From contig MKVR01000012.1 of the NCBI GenBank assembly GCA_001899235.1, forward strand, positions 1 to 64,000: DNA of 64,000 nt, in the 5' to 3' direction. Both the position numbers and the translations under genes were made by a program. Of the stretch, positions 16,664 through 26,201 are shown piece after piece. How positions within the stretch are numbered: position 1 is the first letter of the stretch; every line of letters starts with the position of its first letter. The notes below the pieces were generated by a model. The model was not told the origin of the DNA and made no database searches. It saw nothing but the letters and a program-made list of their open reading frames with translations. Origin of the DNA: Nitrosospira sp. 56-18. Its GTDB lineage: Bacteria > Pseudomonadota > Gammaproteobacteria > Burkholderiales > Nitrosomonadaceae.

Positions 16664-19600
16664 TTGAACCTTTCAGCAATTTTACCTCTTGCACGGCGCT
16701 GCGCCGCTTTATTGCGCAGTGCGGCCTGGCTACTGATTGCAGCGGCAGCGTTTTTTTCCCTGCTGCTGCTATCGCTGCGGTATTGGGTGCTGCCAAATAT
16801 CGAGAACTATCGCGAGGATATTGCGTCGGCGATCAGCCGGGCATCGGGCCAGCAGGTAACGGTGGGAGAGATCAGCGCGAACTGGGACGGCCTTCGCCCT
16901 CACATGATGCTTGGCGCCATCCATGTTTATGACAAGGAGGGAAAGATCTCGCTATTGCTGCATCGGCTGGAGGGCACCGTATCGTGGCGTTCCATTCTTT
17001 ACGGTGGGCTGTACTTTCGTGAAATCAGGATCGATCAGCCCGACCTGATTGTGCGGCGCGATACAGCGGGTGTCATTCATCTCGCCGGTTTCGCACTCGA
17101 GAATGAGCCAGGCGAAAATGAAAATGGTTTTTCCAACTGGTTATTGCAACAGAAACGGGTCACCATCCATAACGCCAGCATCGTATGGCAGGATGATCTG
17201 CGGGCTGCGCCGGAACTGGAATTGCTGGTGGATCTGCTCCTGGAAAATCAGGATAACCGGCATCGCTTCGGGATTCGCGCCACGCCATCCGCCGAGCTTG
17301 CGGCCCAACTGGACATGCGAGGGGACTTCAGGGGCAGGTCGCTGGATTATCCCGAGCAGTGGGGAGGCCAGCTGTTCCTGCGGATAGATCAGGCCAATGT
17401 CGCCCTCTGGCAGGCGTGGCTGCCTTTTCCACGCGAGATCGAGCTGAGGCGCGGCATCGGTGCATTGCGCATGTGGATGGGAATGGAAGGGCTGGACATC
17501 CGGAAATTGACGATGGACATGCGATTGAGCAACGTCAAGGCCCGGATGGCAAAAAATCTACCGGAACTGACTCTCTCCCGCGTGCAAGGCAGGGTAGGCT
17601 GGAAAAGAATAAACAACGAAGGGAAAGAAGGCTTCGAGCTATCGGCAAGCAGGTTGAACGCCTTCATCCGAGGCAAGCCGCGGTTGCAACCCTTGAATTT
17701 CTCGCTTCAGATGATCCCTGGCCAGAACGGAGCGGCGAGCAGCGGCAAGCTGAGCGCGGATAAATTGAACCTTCGGACGCTTGGCGACCTGACCGAGTAT
17801 CTGCCGATGACGGACTCCCTGCGCAATTTCCTGAAACAGTCGTCGCCGCACGGAGAGATCGATCACGTTGAGGTGGGATGGAACGGAGATCTGTCGTCCC
17901 CATCACACTTCAGCGCAAAAGGACATTTTACCAACCTGGGCATGAAGAAATGGGAGAGTCTGCCCGCATTCGGCGGCATGACCGGCAGCATTGACATCAC
18001 GGAGCGGAAGGGAGTGCTCAATATCAGTTCACGGCAAACGAGCATAGAACTGCCGGACCTGTTCCACGAACCGCTCCTGCTCGATACCCTGACCGGACAG
18101 GCAAGCTGGAGCATCGCTTCAGGCAATGACGCCAGCGAATTCAGGTTCAGTAATATTTCTTTCTCCAATCCCCATGCCGCGGGGGTTTCATATGGCAGCT
18201 ATCGCACCGGACGTGATGGCCGGGGAATGGTTGACATCGCAGGCCACTTGACTCGAGCGGATGTGCCCTGGGTAATGCGGTATCTTCCAGTCCGAAAGGA
18301 TTCATCCGTTAAAACGTGGCTGGAAAAATCGATGGTGGCTGGGGTCATTACGGAGGCCCGGTTCCGTCTCAAGGGCAATCCTGATGAATTTCCTTTCCGT
18401 CAGGAAGATCAAGGCATATTCCGGCTCTTCATCAACACGTCGGGAGCGACGGTGGATCTCACGCCGGAATGGCCGCGGATCGAAAATATCTCAGGAAATA
18501 TCCGGCTCCACGGTGACCGGGTCGAATTCAACGGACCGCAGGCCGCGATTATCGGCACAAAACTGAGCAAGATAAAACTTCGCGTCAGGGACATCGGTGA
18601 ACCCGGGGCGGCACTCGAATGCGAGGCAGAGGCAACCGGCGAGACCCGGAAATTCTTGGAATTGGCGGCCAGGTATGGATCCGGCAGCCTGGCTGGCACA
18701 CTTTCCAATCAAATCAGCGTTGCCGGAAACGGAAGGCTTCACCTCAAACTTGGCACCCCGCTGACCTCTGCAAGACATTCCAGACGCGTCAATCTTGCCG
18801 GGAGCTACCAGATCACCGGCAATGAAATCAATCCTGGGGAGAATTTACCCAGTCTGAGCGATATCAGCGGAGAAATTTTTTTTACCGAATCGGGAATAAG
18901 CGCCAACAATATTACAGCCCGGCTGCTTGGCGGCCCGATGTCTCTCAGTTCTGTCGACACGCGCGACGGGAGCGTCCGCATGATTGCCCTGGGAAAAATC
19001 AACCTGGACAATCTGTATGGAAGCTGGCAGCGCGATGCAACCCGCTCTCCTCACGCGTGGACGAGATACCTTCGAGGCAGCGCCGAATGGCGGGGAATGA
19101 TCCACGTCCGCAACAAACTGGCTAACCTGTCGATTGAATCGTCCCTCCAGGGCATTACCTCGGCATTGCCCGAGCCGTTCTCCAAAGCGGCCCCCGACCG
19201 CATACCCCTGCGTTTCGAGCGGAAAGCCGCCGCTGTGAACAAGGATACGCTCATCTTGAGCTATGGAGATATTGCGGCGGCAAAAGTAAGACGCACGCAG
19301 GACGAAGCGGAGGAATACCAGGTGGACGAAGGTGTCGTGACGTTTGGCGCCGCTTCCGTCCCAACCCTGGAAATGCCGGGAATATCCGTGAGCGGCACGA
19401 TACGGACGCTGGATCTGGATCAATGGCGGAAAATCATGATTCAAGGACAGGCAGGCGGCGCAGCGGAAGCTTTTTCCGATATAACCGGAGTGGATCTGCA
19501 TCTCGGCAATCTTACTATTTTCGGCAGGCGGCTCACCGATATCGAACTGAGCGCAAAAAAAATTGACAAGATCTGGCACTCCACTGTCGCAAGCAGCGAA

Positions 19601-20554
19601 ATGACCGGCGACATCAACTGGAACCCATCGGGTAACGGAAGGATTCTAGCGCGCCTGGACAAACTGGTCGTCCCAACCGCTCTTTCGACTTCATCTCCTT
19701 CATCCTCCAGGCCAGCCCCGGCGGTGCAAGCAAGACCTCAGCAAAAAGCTGCGCCGGCGCTCGACGTGATGGTGAATGACCTGATACTCGGAAACATGCG
19801 GCTGGGGCACCTCGAATTGAAGGGCGCTCAGCACGAGCAGAATTGGCGTATCGACAAATTGCGGCTCAGCAGCCCGGAAAGCTCGATAGTGGCAAAAGGA
19901 ATATGGCATAGCCGAACCGCTACCCCGCGAGTTCAGGCCACGATTACCCTGGAGTCGAGCAATATCGGAAAATTCCTGACGCGCCTGGGTCATCCCGATC
20001 GCGTGAAACGCGGCACTGGCAAGCTCGAAGGCGAGGTATCCTGGGATGGAAGCCCACTGGTTATCGATTACGCAACCATGTTTGGTACCTTCAAGCTGCA
20101 GGCGGAACACGGGCAGTTTCCCAGATTTGAGCCTGGGATCGGGAGACTATTCGGCTTTTTCGATTTGCGCGCGCTACCGCGAAGAGTCATGCTGGACTTT
20201 CGTGATGTGTTCAGCGAAGGTTTTGCCTTCGACGATATTTCGGGAGATATAAGGATCGCGCACGGAGTGGCGGTTACCGATGACCTCCAGATCGAAGGAC
20301 CCGCGGCCAATATTATCCTGAATGGCGAGGTAAATCTTGAAGCGGAGACCCAGAAACTGAATTTCAAGGTTATCCCGTCGCTTGGACTGGCCACGCCGGT
20401 GGTGGGACTCACCGAGATGATCGTAAACAAGGCGTTGCAGAGCACCCCGACGCCTAATGAATATGACATAACGGGAACCTGGACCAAGCCGATAGTGGTA
20501 AAAAAATCAGAGCAGGCGCACGAACACGAAACCGATGAGCCTGGGCAGCAATAG
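16664..20554 (+). CDS. YhdP/AsmA-family (TIGR02099-type) envelope protein
   Basis: Giant protein of 1,296 residues beginning with TTG; no better in-frame ATG is visible nearby, so the start is uncertain. One transmembrane segment (SAAWLLIAAAAFFSLLLLSL) is at about residues 18-38. A long periplasmic beta-rich region follows. The C-terminal block GTGKLEGEVSWDGSP, then GRLFGFFDLRALPRRVMLDF and FDDISGDIRI, is characteristic of YhdP proteins. YhdP, TamB and YdbH are bridge-like proteins implicated in moving phospholipids from inner to outer membrane. It opens a run with the nitrilase and tldD genes, a conserved order in betaproteobacteria. Confidence 0.9.
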   Translation: MNLSAILPLARRCAALLRSAAWLLIAAAAFFSLLLLSLRYWVLPNIENYREDIASAISRASGQQVTVGEISANWDGLRPHMMLGAIHVYDKEGKISLLLHRLEGTVSWRSILYGGLYFREIRIDQPDLIVRRDTAGVIHLAGFALENEPGENENGFSNWLLQQKRVTIHNASIVWQDDLRAAPELELLVDLLLENQDNRHRFGIRATPSAELAAQLDMRGDFRGRSLDYPEQWGGQLFLRIDQANVALWQAWLPFPREIELRRGIGALRMWMGMEGLDIRKLTMDMRLSNVKARMAKNLPELTLSRVQGRVGWKRINNEGKEGFELSASRLNAFIRGKPRLQPLNFSLQMIPGQNGAASSGKLSADKLNLRTLGDLTEYLPMTDSLRNFLKQSSPHGEIDHVEVGWNGDLSSPSHFSAKGHFTNLGMKKWESLPAFGGMTGSIDITERKGVLNISSRQTSIELPDLFHEPLLLDTLTGQASWSIASGNDASEFRFSNISFSNPHAAGVSYGSYRTGRDGRGMVDIAGHLTRADVPWVMRYLPVRKDSSVKTWLEKSMVAGVITEARFRLKGNPDEFPFRQEDQGIFRLFINTSGATVDLTPEWPRIENISGNIRLHGDRVEFNGPQAAIIGTKLSKIKLRVRDIGEPGAALECEAEATGETRKFLELAARYGSGSLAGTLSNQISVAGNGRLHLKLGTPLTSARHSRRVNLAGSYQITGNEINPGENLPSLSDISGEIFFTESGISANNITARLLGGPMSLSSVDTRDGSVRMIALGKINLDNLYGSWQRDATRSPHAWTRYLRGSAEWRGMIHVRNKLANLSIESSLQGITSALPEPFSKAAPDRIPLRFERKAAAVNKDTLILSYGDIAAAKVRRTQDEAEEYQVDEGVVTFGAASVPTLEMPGISVSGTIRTLDLDQWRKIMIQGQAGGAAEAFSDITGVDLHLGNLTIFGRRLTDIELSAKKIDKIWHSTVASSEMTGDINWNPSGNGRILARLDKLVVPTALSTSSPSSSRPAPAVQARPQQKAAPALDVMVNDLILGNMRLGHLELKGAQHEQNWRIDKLRLSSPESSIVAKGIWHSRTATPRVQATITLESSNIGKFLTRLGHPDRVKRGTGKLEGEVSWDGSPLVIDYATMFGTFKLQAEHGQFPRFEPGIGRLFGFFDLRALPRRVMLDFRDVFSEGFAFDDISGDIRIAHGVAVTDDLQIEGPAANIILNGEVNLEAETQKLNFKVIPSLGLATPVVGLTEMIVNKALQSTPTPNEYDITGTWTKPIVVKKSEQAHEHETDEPGQQ

Positions 20555-20911
20555 TTTGAGCTGCGGGACAAGATTCCCCGAAGACATTTTGTCCCGAAAA
20601 CAGGGAATCCACCGCTGCCTTATCGACACGATGCGATACGATGCCGGAAAAAATGAAAGTTCCACCATGAGTATCATCTGAAGGGTTTAAAAAAAACCGC
20701 TTTTCGGTTAATCTGTTTGCATTTGATTTGCCAGGAAGCCTCCTGCCTCCGCTATGAGGCATCGATAGGCAAAGTCCGATCCGGCGAAATGAACCCGGCG
20801 TTGATCGGAACTTCTTTCACAGGTTCTCCAGGCTGAATAAGCTGAAAAGATGATCACCCATAATTCCGGACATGCCTGGCCAACCGGAGCAACAGCAGAA
20901 CAAGATCGCCC
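20555..20911. terminator. Intergenic region with possible terminator hairpin
   Basis: No gene is seen in these 357 bases. A hairpin lies just after the yhdP-like stop: GGGACAA (20565-20571) can pair with TTGTCCC (20589-20595). It has no clear T-run, so if it terminates transcription it is weak. The rest shows no recognisable repeat. Confidence 0.35.
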
Positions 20912-21769
20912 ATGACAGCGGATAATCCAACTGCAACCTCCTCGCGAACCGAAAGTCAAAGGTTTGTCCGTATTGCCGCCATTCAGATGGCGGCCGGGCC
21001 CAATGTCGTGGGCAATCTGGAAGAAGCGGGGCGCCTGATAGAAATGGCAGCGGCGCAAGGGGCAAAGCTGATAGCGCTCCCGGAATATTTTTGCTTGATG
21101 GGAATGAGTGACGCGGATCGGGTGGCGGCACGCGAACAGGATAATTCCGGGCCAATACAGCAATTCCTGAGCGACATCGCGAGGCGGTTGGGCATCTGGC
21201 TGGTAGGGGGTTCCGTACCCCTGGTATCGTCCCAGCCCGACAAGGTCCGCAACAGCTGCCTGGTTTATGATGACAAAGGGGATCAAGTCGCGCGATACGA
21301 CAAAATACACCTGTTTGGCCTGGAGTTGGGTAACGAAAGCTATGCCGAGGAAAAAACCATAGAACCCGGATGTGGCGTGGTTGCGCTGCAAACCCCCTTT
21401 GGCCGTATAGGTCTTTCCATCTGCTACGACTTGCGTTTTCCGGAGCTTTACCGCTCCATGGGAAAGGTGGATATCATTTTTGCTCCTGCGGCTTTTACTT
21501 CAACTACCGGCAAGGCGCATTGGGAAACACTCATCCGCGCCCGCGCCATCGAAAATCTCGCCTATGTGGTTGCGCCTGCTCAAGGCGGATATCACGTCAA
21601 CGGAAGGGAAACCCATGGCGACACCATGATAGTCGATCCCTGGGGCGTGGTGCTTGACCGGCTTCCGCGGGGATCGGGCGTGGTGATAGCGGATATCAAT
21701 TCCGACTATCAGACCAGCCTGCGCAATAGTTTGCCCGCTTTGGAACACCGGATCCTGCATTATTGCTGA
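20912..21769 (+). CDS. Carbon-nitrogen hydrolase (omega-amidase/Nit-type)
   Basis: 285 residues, nitrilase superfamily branch 10. The catalytic triad is visible: Glu in [12 protein letters not shown] near residue 55, Lys in [10 protein letters not shown] near 130, Cys in [15 protein letters not shown] near 170. Relatives (NitFhit-type Nit1) hydrolyse deaminated glutathione, and omega-amidase (Nit2) hydrolyses ketoglutaramate. The [20 protein letters not shown] segment is typical of these amidases. It precedes tldD by 25 bases on the same strand. The first dozen residues before VRIAAIQMA are variable, so a slightly later start is possible. Confidence 0.9.
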   Translation: MTADNPTATSSRTESQRFVRIAAIQMAAGPNVVGNLEEAGRLIEMAAAQGAKLIALPEYFCLMGMSDADRVAAREQDNSGPIQQFLSDIARRLGIWLVGGSVPLVSSQPDKVRNSCLVYDDKGDQVARYDKIHLFGLELGNESYAEEKTIEPGCGVVALQTPFGRIGLSICYDLRFPELYRSMGKVDIIFAPAAFTSTTGKAHWETLIRARAIENLAYVVAPAQGGYHVNGRETHGDTMIVDPWGVVLDRLPRGSGVVIADINSDYQTSLRNSLPALEHRILHYC

Positions 21770-21794
21770 TTATCGAATTTTTGACCTGGATACC

Positions 21795-23255
21795 ATGATT
21801 ACCGAATCCATTTCCCCAACGAGCGATCTCTTTGTCACGGCCAGCAATTGTCTTCTGGCGCCTTATGAGATAGATACGGCCGGCCTGCAGGAAGTATTCG
21901 GGCAGATGTTCTCCCACAACGTGGATTATGCAGATCTGTATTTCCAATACAGCCGGGGCGAGAACTGGGCGCTGGAAGAAGGCATAGTCAAATCCGGCAG
22001 CTTCGATATCGATCAGGGTGTGGGCGTACGCGCGATCAGCGGCGACAAGACCGCTTTTGCCTATTCGGACGACATCAGCATGCCGGCGCTCGCCTCTGCA
22101 GCCCAGGCCACTCGTGCAATCGCCCGCCAGGGAGCTTCGCATTCGGTTCAAGCAGTCCGCCGCAGCAAGGGCCGCGAGCTTTATCTTCCGCACGACCCTA
22201 TTTCCGCGCTCAACGATAAGGAAAAGGTCGCGCTGCTGGAAAGGCTCGAGGGCTATGCCCGCGCGGTCGACAAGCGGGTTATCCAGGTGATGGCTTCCCT
22301 ATCGGGAGATTACGAAGTGATCCTGGTTGCGCGCAGCGACGGGGTTCTGGCGGCTGACGTGCGCCCGCTCGTGCGCATGTCGCTGCAAGTCATCGCCGAG
22401 GAAAACGGCAGGCGCGAACAGGGTGTGGCGGGAGGCGGCGGTCGCTTCGATTACGCGTACTTCACTGATGACGTCCTGCGCGACTATGCGGCCAAGGCGG
22501 TGCACCAGGCCCTGGTCAATCTCAACGCAAAACCTGCTCCTGCGGGAACCATGACCGTAGTACTGGGTGCCGGCTGGCCGGGAATACTGCTGCATGAAGC
22601 GATCGGCCACGGCCTGGAAGGAGATTTCAATCGCAAGGGGAGTTCCGCGTTTTCAGGCCGTATTGGCGAGCGGGTGGCCGCGGCGGGCGTGACAGTGGTT
22701 GACGATGGAACGATTGCAAGGCGGCGCGGTTCGCTCAATGTCGATGATGAAGGCAATCCCAGCCAATGTACCGTACTCATCGAAAACGGCATACTGAAAG
22801 GCTATCTGCAGGACAACCTGAACGCCCGGCTGATGAACGTTGCCGTCACCGGGAATGGCCGGCGGGAATCATTCGCTCACATTCCCATGCCGCGCATGAC
22901 CAATACCTACATGTTGAACGGCGATAAAAGCCCCGAAGAAATCATCGCTTCCGTAAAGCATGGCTTGTACGCGGTGAACTTCGGTGGAGGCCAGGTGGAC
23001 ATCACCAGCGGGAAATTCGTGTTTTCCGCGGCTGAAGCGTACATGATTGAAAATGGCAGGATATCTTATCCGGTAAAAGGTGCAACGCTCATAGGCAACG
23101 GACCCGACATACTTACCCAAGTTTCGATGATAGGAAACGACATGGCGCTCGATCCCGGCGTGGGAACCTGCGGCAAGGAAGGCCAGAGCGTGCCCGTGGG
23201 GGTAGGCCAGCCCACTTTGCGCATAGAGGGATTGACGGTAGGCGGAACAGCATGA
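21795..23255 (+). CDS. tldD: Metalloprotease TldD
   Basis: 486 residues, peptidase family U62. With TldE/PmbA it forms a heterodimeric zinc protease that degrades unfolded peptides, processes the microcin B17 precursor and acts on CcdA. The zinc-binding motif [16 protein letters not shown] (HExxxH) is near residue 265. Other conserved blocks are [20 protein letters not shown] and the C-terminal [18 protein letters not shown] followed by [12 protein letters not shown]. The glycine-rich end marks TldD rather than TldE. PmbA is not in this window. Confidence 0.95.
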   Translation: MITESISPTSDLFVTASNCLLAPYEIDTAGLQEVFGQMFSHNVDYADLYFQYSRGENWALEEGIVKSGSFDIDQGVGVRAISGDKTAFAYSDDISMPALASAAQATRAIARQGASHSVQAVRRSKGRELYLPHDPISALNDKEKVALLERLEGYARAVDKRVIQVMASLSGDYEVILVARSDGVLAADVRPLVRMSLQVIAEENGRREQGVAGGGGRFDYAYFTDDVLRDYAAKAVHQALVNLNAKPAPAGTMTVVLGAGWPGILLHEAIGHGLEGDFNRKGSSAFSGRIGERVAAAGVTVVDDGTIARRRGSLNVDDEGNPSQCTVLIENGILKGYLQDNLNARLMNVAVTGNGRRESFAHIPMPRMTNTYMLNGDKSPEEIIASVKHGLYAVNFGGGQVDITSGKFVFSAAEAYMIENGRISYPVKGATLIGNGPDILTQVSMIGNDMALDPGVGTCGKEGQSVPVGVGQPTLRIEGLTVGGTA

Positions 23256-23308
23256 GAAGAAACTCTTCCATGCCCGCCTTCTGCGGGTAAACTGCTTTTT
23301 CTACTGGT

Positions 23309-23755
23309 TCAGGGCTTGCTGATCGCCTCGAATTTGATGATGCGCGTGCCCGCCAGCCTGTCGTGCAAAAATTGACCTTCCCGGTCAAATAGTGCCCACA
23401 GTATTCCGCAGCCGCCCAAAAAAATTCCGATCACGGCAAACAGATAGCGTGCAATCGCCTGTTTTAAATTCAGCCGCCTTCCATCGACGCTGACCACGCG
23501 GAATTTCCATGTTTGCATCGGCAGGGTCTGTCCGCCATGCGTCCAGAACCAGGTAAAGTACGTTCCTGCCACCAGCAGGAGGTAAAGTTGAAATGCAGGC
23601 CTGAAAAAAAGCGAATTCGTATCGCGAAACACGAGATGAAAAACCACGCCGGCAATAAACAGAACCGCCAGCAGGAGCAATGATTCGTAAATCATGCTCA
23701 CCACCCTGCGCCAGAAACCAGGGACCGAAATTTTAATCGACTCCGGATAATCCAT
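23309..23755 (-). CDS. RDD-family membrane protein
   Basis: 148 residues with an RDD domain, named for conserved Arg-Asp-Asp; here the first helix begins GFWRRVVSMIYESLLLLAVL with variant residues. Three to four hydrophobic segments are seen (about 20-40, 53-75 and 105-125), and FDREGQFLHDRLAGTRII near the end is the usual 'LHD..AGT.V(V/I)' motif. Function is unknown; some RDD proteins act as Na+(K+)/H+ antiporters. It is last in the operon with the ECF sigma factor, DUF3619 and DUF3106 genes, the standard betaproteobacterial order. Confidence 0.85.
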   Translation of the reverse strand: MDYPESIKISVPGFWRRVVSMIYESLLLLAVLFIAGVVFHLVFRDTNSLFFRPAFQLYLLLVAGTYFTWFWTHGGQTLPMQTWKFRVVSVDGRRLNLKQAIARYLFAVIGIFLGGCGILWALFDREGQFLHDRLAGTRIIKFEAISKP

Positions 23756-23810
23756 CAGGAATGCCTATCCGCCTTGATGTAAGGAAAGTGCGGAATCCGG
23801 CGCTGCCACC

Positions 23811-24203
23811 TTATTGATTTGCCAGTGCGCCATCCGGCGATTGCTCGTACTGGCGCCATTTCTGCTTTATTTCATCCCGCTTGTCAGGCGACATTTTTTT
23901 GATCGTCTTGTACTTTTCGCGCGCACGCTGGCGCTGCTCCGGAGTAAGCAGGTACCAGTCCCGCATCTGCAGTTGCATGCGCTGCTGCTCTTCGCCCGTC
24001 ATCCCCGGATAGCGCTTCGCTATGCCCAGCCATTTCTTTTTTTTTGCCGGCTCCATATGATCCCACTCCTGCGAGAGCGGAGCCAGGATTTCCCTTTGTT
24101 GCGGCATCAGCTGGTTCCATGAGGGCTGCTTCGATTCAGCCGACACATGAGCAGAAAGCAGGAAACACAGCCACAGCCCCGGGATCAGGAGCCTTCGAGC
24201 CAT
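23811..24203 (-). CDS. DUF3106 periplasmic protein
   Basis: 130 residues. A cleavable signal peptide is likely (MARRLLIPGLWLCFLLSAHV, cut near VSA). The mature part is Lys/Arg/Gln-rich and helical, with the DUF3106 pattern PQQREILAPLSQEWDHMEPA, then KRYPGMTGEEQQRMQLQMRD and LTPEQRQRAREKYK. The repeated 'L.P.QR...' segments resemble the Spy/CpxP/zinc-resistance class of short helical envelope proteins, but no function is established. It overlaps the end of the DUF3619 gene upstream, which indicates translational coupling. Confidence 0.85.
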   Translation of the reverse strand: MARRLLIPGLWLCFLLSAHVSAESKQPSWNQLMPQQREILAPLSQEWDHMEPAKKKKWLGIAKRYPGMTGEEQQRMQLQMRDWYLLTPEQRQRAREKYKTIKKMSPDKRDEIKQKWRQYEQSPDGALANQ

Positions 24204-24547
24204 GTTTCGAACTCGTTGTCCAGATAGGCGTTTACCGGAAGATCATCAACGAGCAGCATGATATCGATGTCTTCATTCTCGTCGCCCTGCAGGCTCTGCC
24301 AATAAACGATCCCCATGAGCGCAAGCAGCAAGGAAACCAGGGAGACGAACCTCCCCCTTTTCAAATGCCACTCATGCCCACTGCGAACGGAAGCACCACC
24401 GACATTCACTATTGTCTCCGCCGGATGGTAATTTTCCAGCGAAGCGCTGCGCGCGGATTGCAGCCGGTCCAGCGTACCTTGCCTGATATTGTCCAGTCCC
24501 TGATCCAGGATTTGCGCGATTTTCTTTCCTGTTTGCGGTTCGTTCAT
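24185..24547 (-). CDS. DUF3619 single-pass membrane protein (putative anti-sigma partner)
   Basis: 120 residues. The N-terminal half is soluble and helical (IAQILDQGLDNIRQGTLDRL), a single transmembrane segment lies at about residues 68-88 (FVSLVSLLLALMGIVYW), and a short acidic C-terminus follows. The gene is fused by a four-base ATGA overlap to the ECF sigma factor and overlaps DUF3106. Topology and position are those of an anti-sigma factor, but no ZAS/RseA motif is recognised, so that role is inference. Confidence 0.8.
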   Translation of the reverse strand: MNEPQTGKKIAQILDQGLDNIRQGTLDRLQSARSASLENYHPAETIVNVGGASVRSGHEWHLKRGRFVSLVSLLLALMGIVYWQSLQGDENEDIDIMLLVDDLPVNAYLDNEFETWLEGS

Positions 24548-25173
24548 AACGTAATTCCCTTTTTACTCAGCACGATGGCAAGGGCATGGGTTGCGCGGGA
24601 ACAATGCGTCTTTACGCTTCCTTCGGAACATCCCATGATCTTTGCCGTTTCCGAAACATCCATATCCTCCCAGTAACGCAGCAGAAAGGCTTCCCGTTGA
24701 CGCGCCGGCAGGTCGGAGAGCGCCCTCTCGATCACGCGGATAGATTCCGATTGTTCCAGTTTTTCCTGCGGATTGCCTGGATTCGATGCGCTCTCCACGC
24801 GCAAAGTTTCCAGGAAATCGTAGTCCTCATTTTCGTTTTCCTTGCCGGAGGTGAATGATGAAAACAACGTGGTCCATAGAGACCGCGTCTTTTGCCTCCG
24901 GTAAAAATCCCGAATGGTGTTTTGCAGGATGCGCTGGAACAGAAGAGGGAGTTCTTCCGATGGCTTGGCAGCGTATTTCTCCACGAGCTTCATCATGGAC
25001 TCCTGAACGATATCCAGCGCCAGATGCTCGTCACGTACCGCGAATAACGCCTGCTTATAGGCCCGTCTTTCAATTTGAGCCAGAAAATTTGAAAATTCCT
25101 GTTGAGTAGCCAGGACAATTGCCTTATTGGAATTGGATTTGCGCGTCGCTTGTTTCGCAAGCAATGGTATCAA
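24544..25173 (-). CDS. ECF-subfamily RNA polymerase sigma factor
   Basis: 209 residues in the longest form, starting at TTG; the family usually starts close to LATQQEFSNFLAQIERRAYK, about 20 residues further on, where no ATG is available. Region 2 is ALFAVRDEHLALDIVQESMM, then LPLLFQRILQNTIRDFYRRQ. Region 4 is ERALSDLPARQREAFLLRYW and MDVSETAKIMGCSEGSVKTH, whose HTH contacts the -35 element. A charged linker (SGKENENEDYDF) joins them. It is first in the sigma-DUF3619-DUF3106-RDD operon and probably regulates its own promoter. Confidence 0.92.
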   Translation of the reverse strand: MIPLLAKQATRKSNSNKAIVLATQQEFSNFLAQIERRAYKQALFAVRDEHLALDIVQESMMKLVEKYAAKPSEELPLLFQRILQNTIRDFYRRQKTRSLWTTLFSSFTSGKENENEDYDFLETLRVESASNPGNPQEKLEQSESIRVIERALSDLPARQREAFLLRYWEDMDVSETAKIMGCSEGSVKTHCSRATHALAIVLSKKGITL

Positions 25174-25437
25174 ATATTTTCCATTCTCCGGAAAAGTTTA
25201 CCCAAGTGAGGCAGCAGCCAGAAGCCACCTGCCTTGAACCAGCCACCGCAATTGCCGTCCCGGACGCCGCCTCCACCCCTCTCACCCGATGATATCCGGC
25301 CATATTCCCAGGGTGCGACAATTTGCCGCATTGCGATTACCGCTGTTAGCCCCTATTATCCCTATTGCTCCTAATGGATTTTGTTAAGCGCAACCCCCGT
25401 GAATCGCGACAAACACTCGGCAACGAAGATATTCGGA
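25174..25437. other. Intergenic region upstream of the sigma operon
   Basis: Part of a 472-base gap between the divergent sigma-factor and redoxin operons. It should hold the sigma operon promoter, but no consensus was confidently identified. No gene or RNA is seen. The family A repeat follows immediately. Confidence 0.35.
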
Positions 25438-25558
25438 TCACCCTGAATCCGGCAGTGTAGCGAATTCACCATGCAGATGAACGTCGAGTATCGCGAAAAT
25501 CTTTACGGATCATGATTTCAAACTAAAAAAGAAAGGTCAACTACCGGATTTAGAATCA
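25438..25558. repeat. Family A inverted-repeat element, copy 1
   Basis: 121-bp element. Left end TCACCCTGAATCCGGCAGTG, right end (inverted) CAACTACCGGATTTAGAATCA. The interior CGTCGAGTATCGCGAAAATC, then TTTACGGATCATGA, recurs in inverted orientation in copy 2 near 30 kb and directly in copy 3 near 33 kb. It is non-coding and lies between two divergent operons. No transposase is associated. Confidence 0.75.
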
Positions 25559-25645
25559 TACACTTTTCATTTCTGTACATAAGCCAGACGTAGATGGTAA
25601 AATCTCCCATTACTGCGATTGATTCTTAATTAGATTTGCATTCTG

Positions 25646-26197
25646 ATGAATAAAAAAACCGGTTTCGAATTCTCCGCAGCGCTTCCGGGATTTCCATTGA
25701 AAGCCGCATTGCGTTGCCTGACGCTCGCGCTGGCGCTGGTTTGCATCAGCCCTGCCAGCGCCATGGAAAGTGTGCGGCCTTTTGCCGCCGGCAGTTTTTC
25801 CCAGGTTCTCGCAGCCCGCCAGGGCAAGCCCTTTATTCTCGTTCTGTGGTCGCTTGACTGCCAGTATTGCCCAACGGAATTAAAGACTCTGAGTGAACTC
25901 AGGCGTAGCCATCCCCAGCTGGATGTCGTGCTGGTATCCACGGATACAGTGGGCGATGGACCGCAACTCGTGGCGCGAACGGAAAGCTATGGCCTGAAAA
26001 AGATCGAGCAGTGGGTCTTCGCGGAGGATGTTCCGGAACGTTTGCGGCTCGAAATTGACGGCCGCTGGTACGGAGAAGTTCCCCGCACCTATTTTTTTGA
26101 TCAGAGGCACCAGCGCGAGGTCAAGAGCGGCTTGGTAAACAAGAAGATTTTCGAAGACTGGCTTTCCCGGAACATGCCCTCGGGTTCCGGTCATTAA
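25646..26197 (+). CDS. TlpA-like thioredoxin-fold protein (periplasmic redoxin)
   Basis: 183 residues. The N-terminal hydrophobic signal LALALVCISPASA ends near residue 39. The thioredoxin fold follows, with GKPFILVLWSLDCQYCPTE; Cys72-Gln-Tyr-Cys75 is the redox-active CxxC, an unusual dipeptide between the cysteines. The WY..VPRTYFFD segment corresponds to the cis-Pro loop region. It is probably periplasmic and could supply or remove electrons from cysteines of partner proteins. It is first in a tight operon with tonB (four-base gap), exbB, exbD and a FecR-like gene, linking it to TonB-dependent uptake. Confidence 0.85.
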   Translation: MNKKTGFEFSAALPGFPLKAALRCLTLALALVCISPASAMESVRPFAAGSFSQVLAARQGKPFILVLWSLDCQYCPTELKTLSELRRSHPQLDVVLVSTDTVGDGPQLVARTESYGLKKIEQWVFAEDVPERLRLEIDGRWYGEVPRTYFFDQRHQREVKSGLVNKKIFEDWLSRNMPSGSGH

Positions 26198-26201
26198 TGG
26201 C

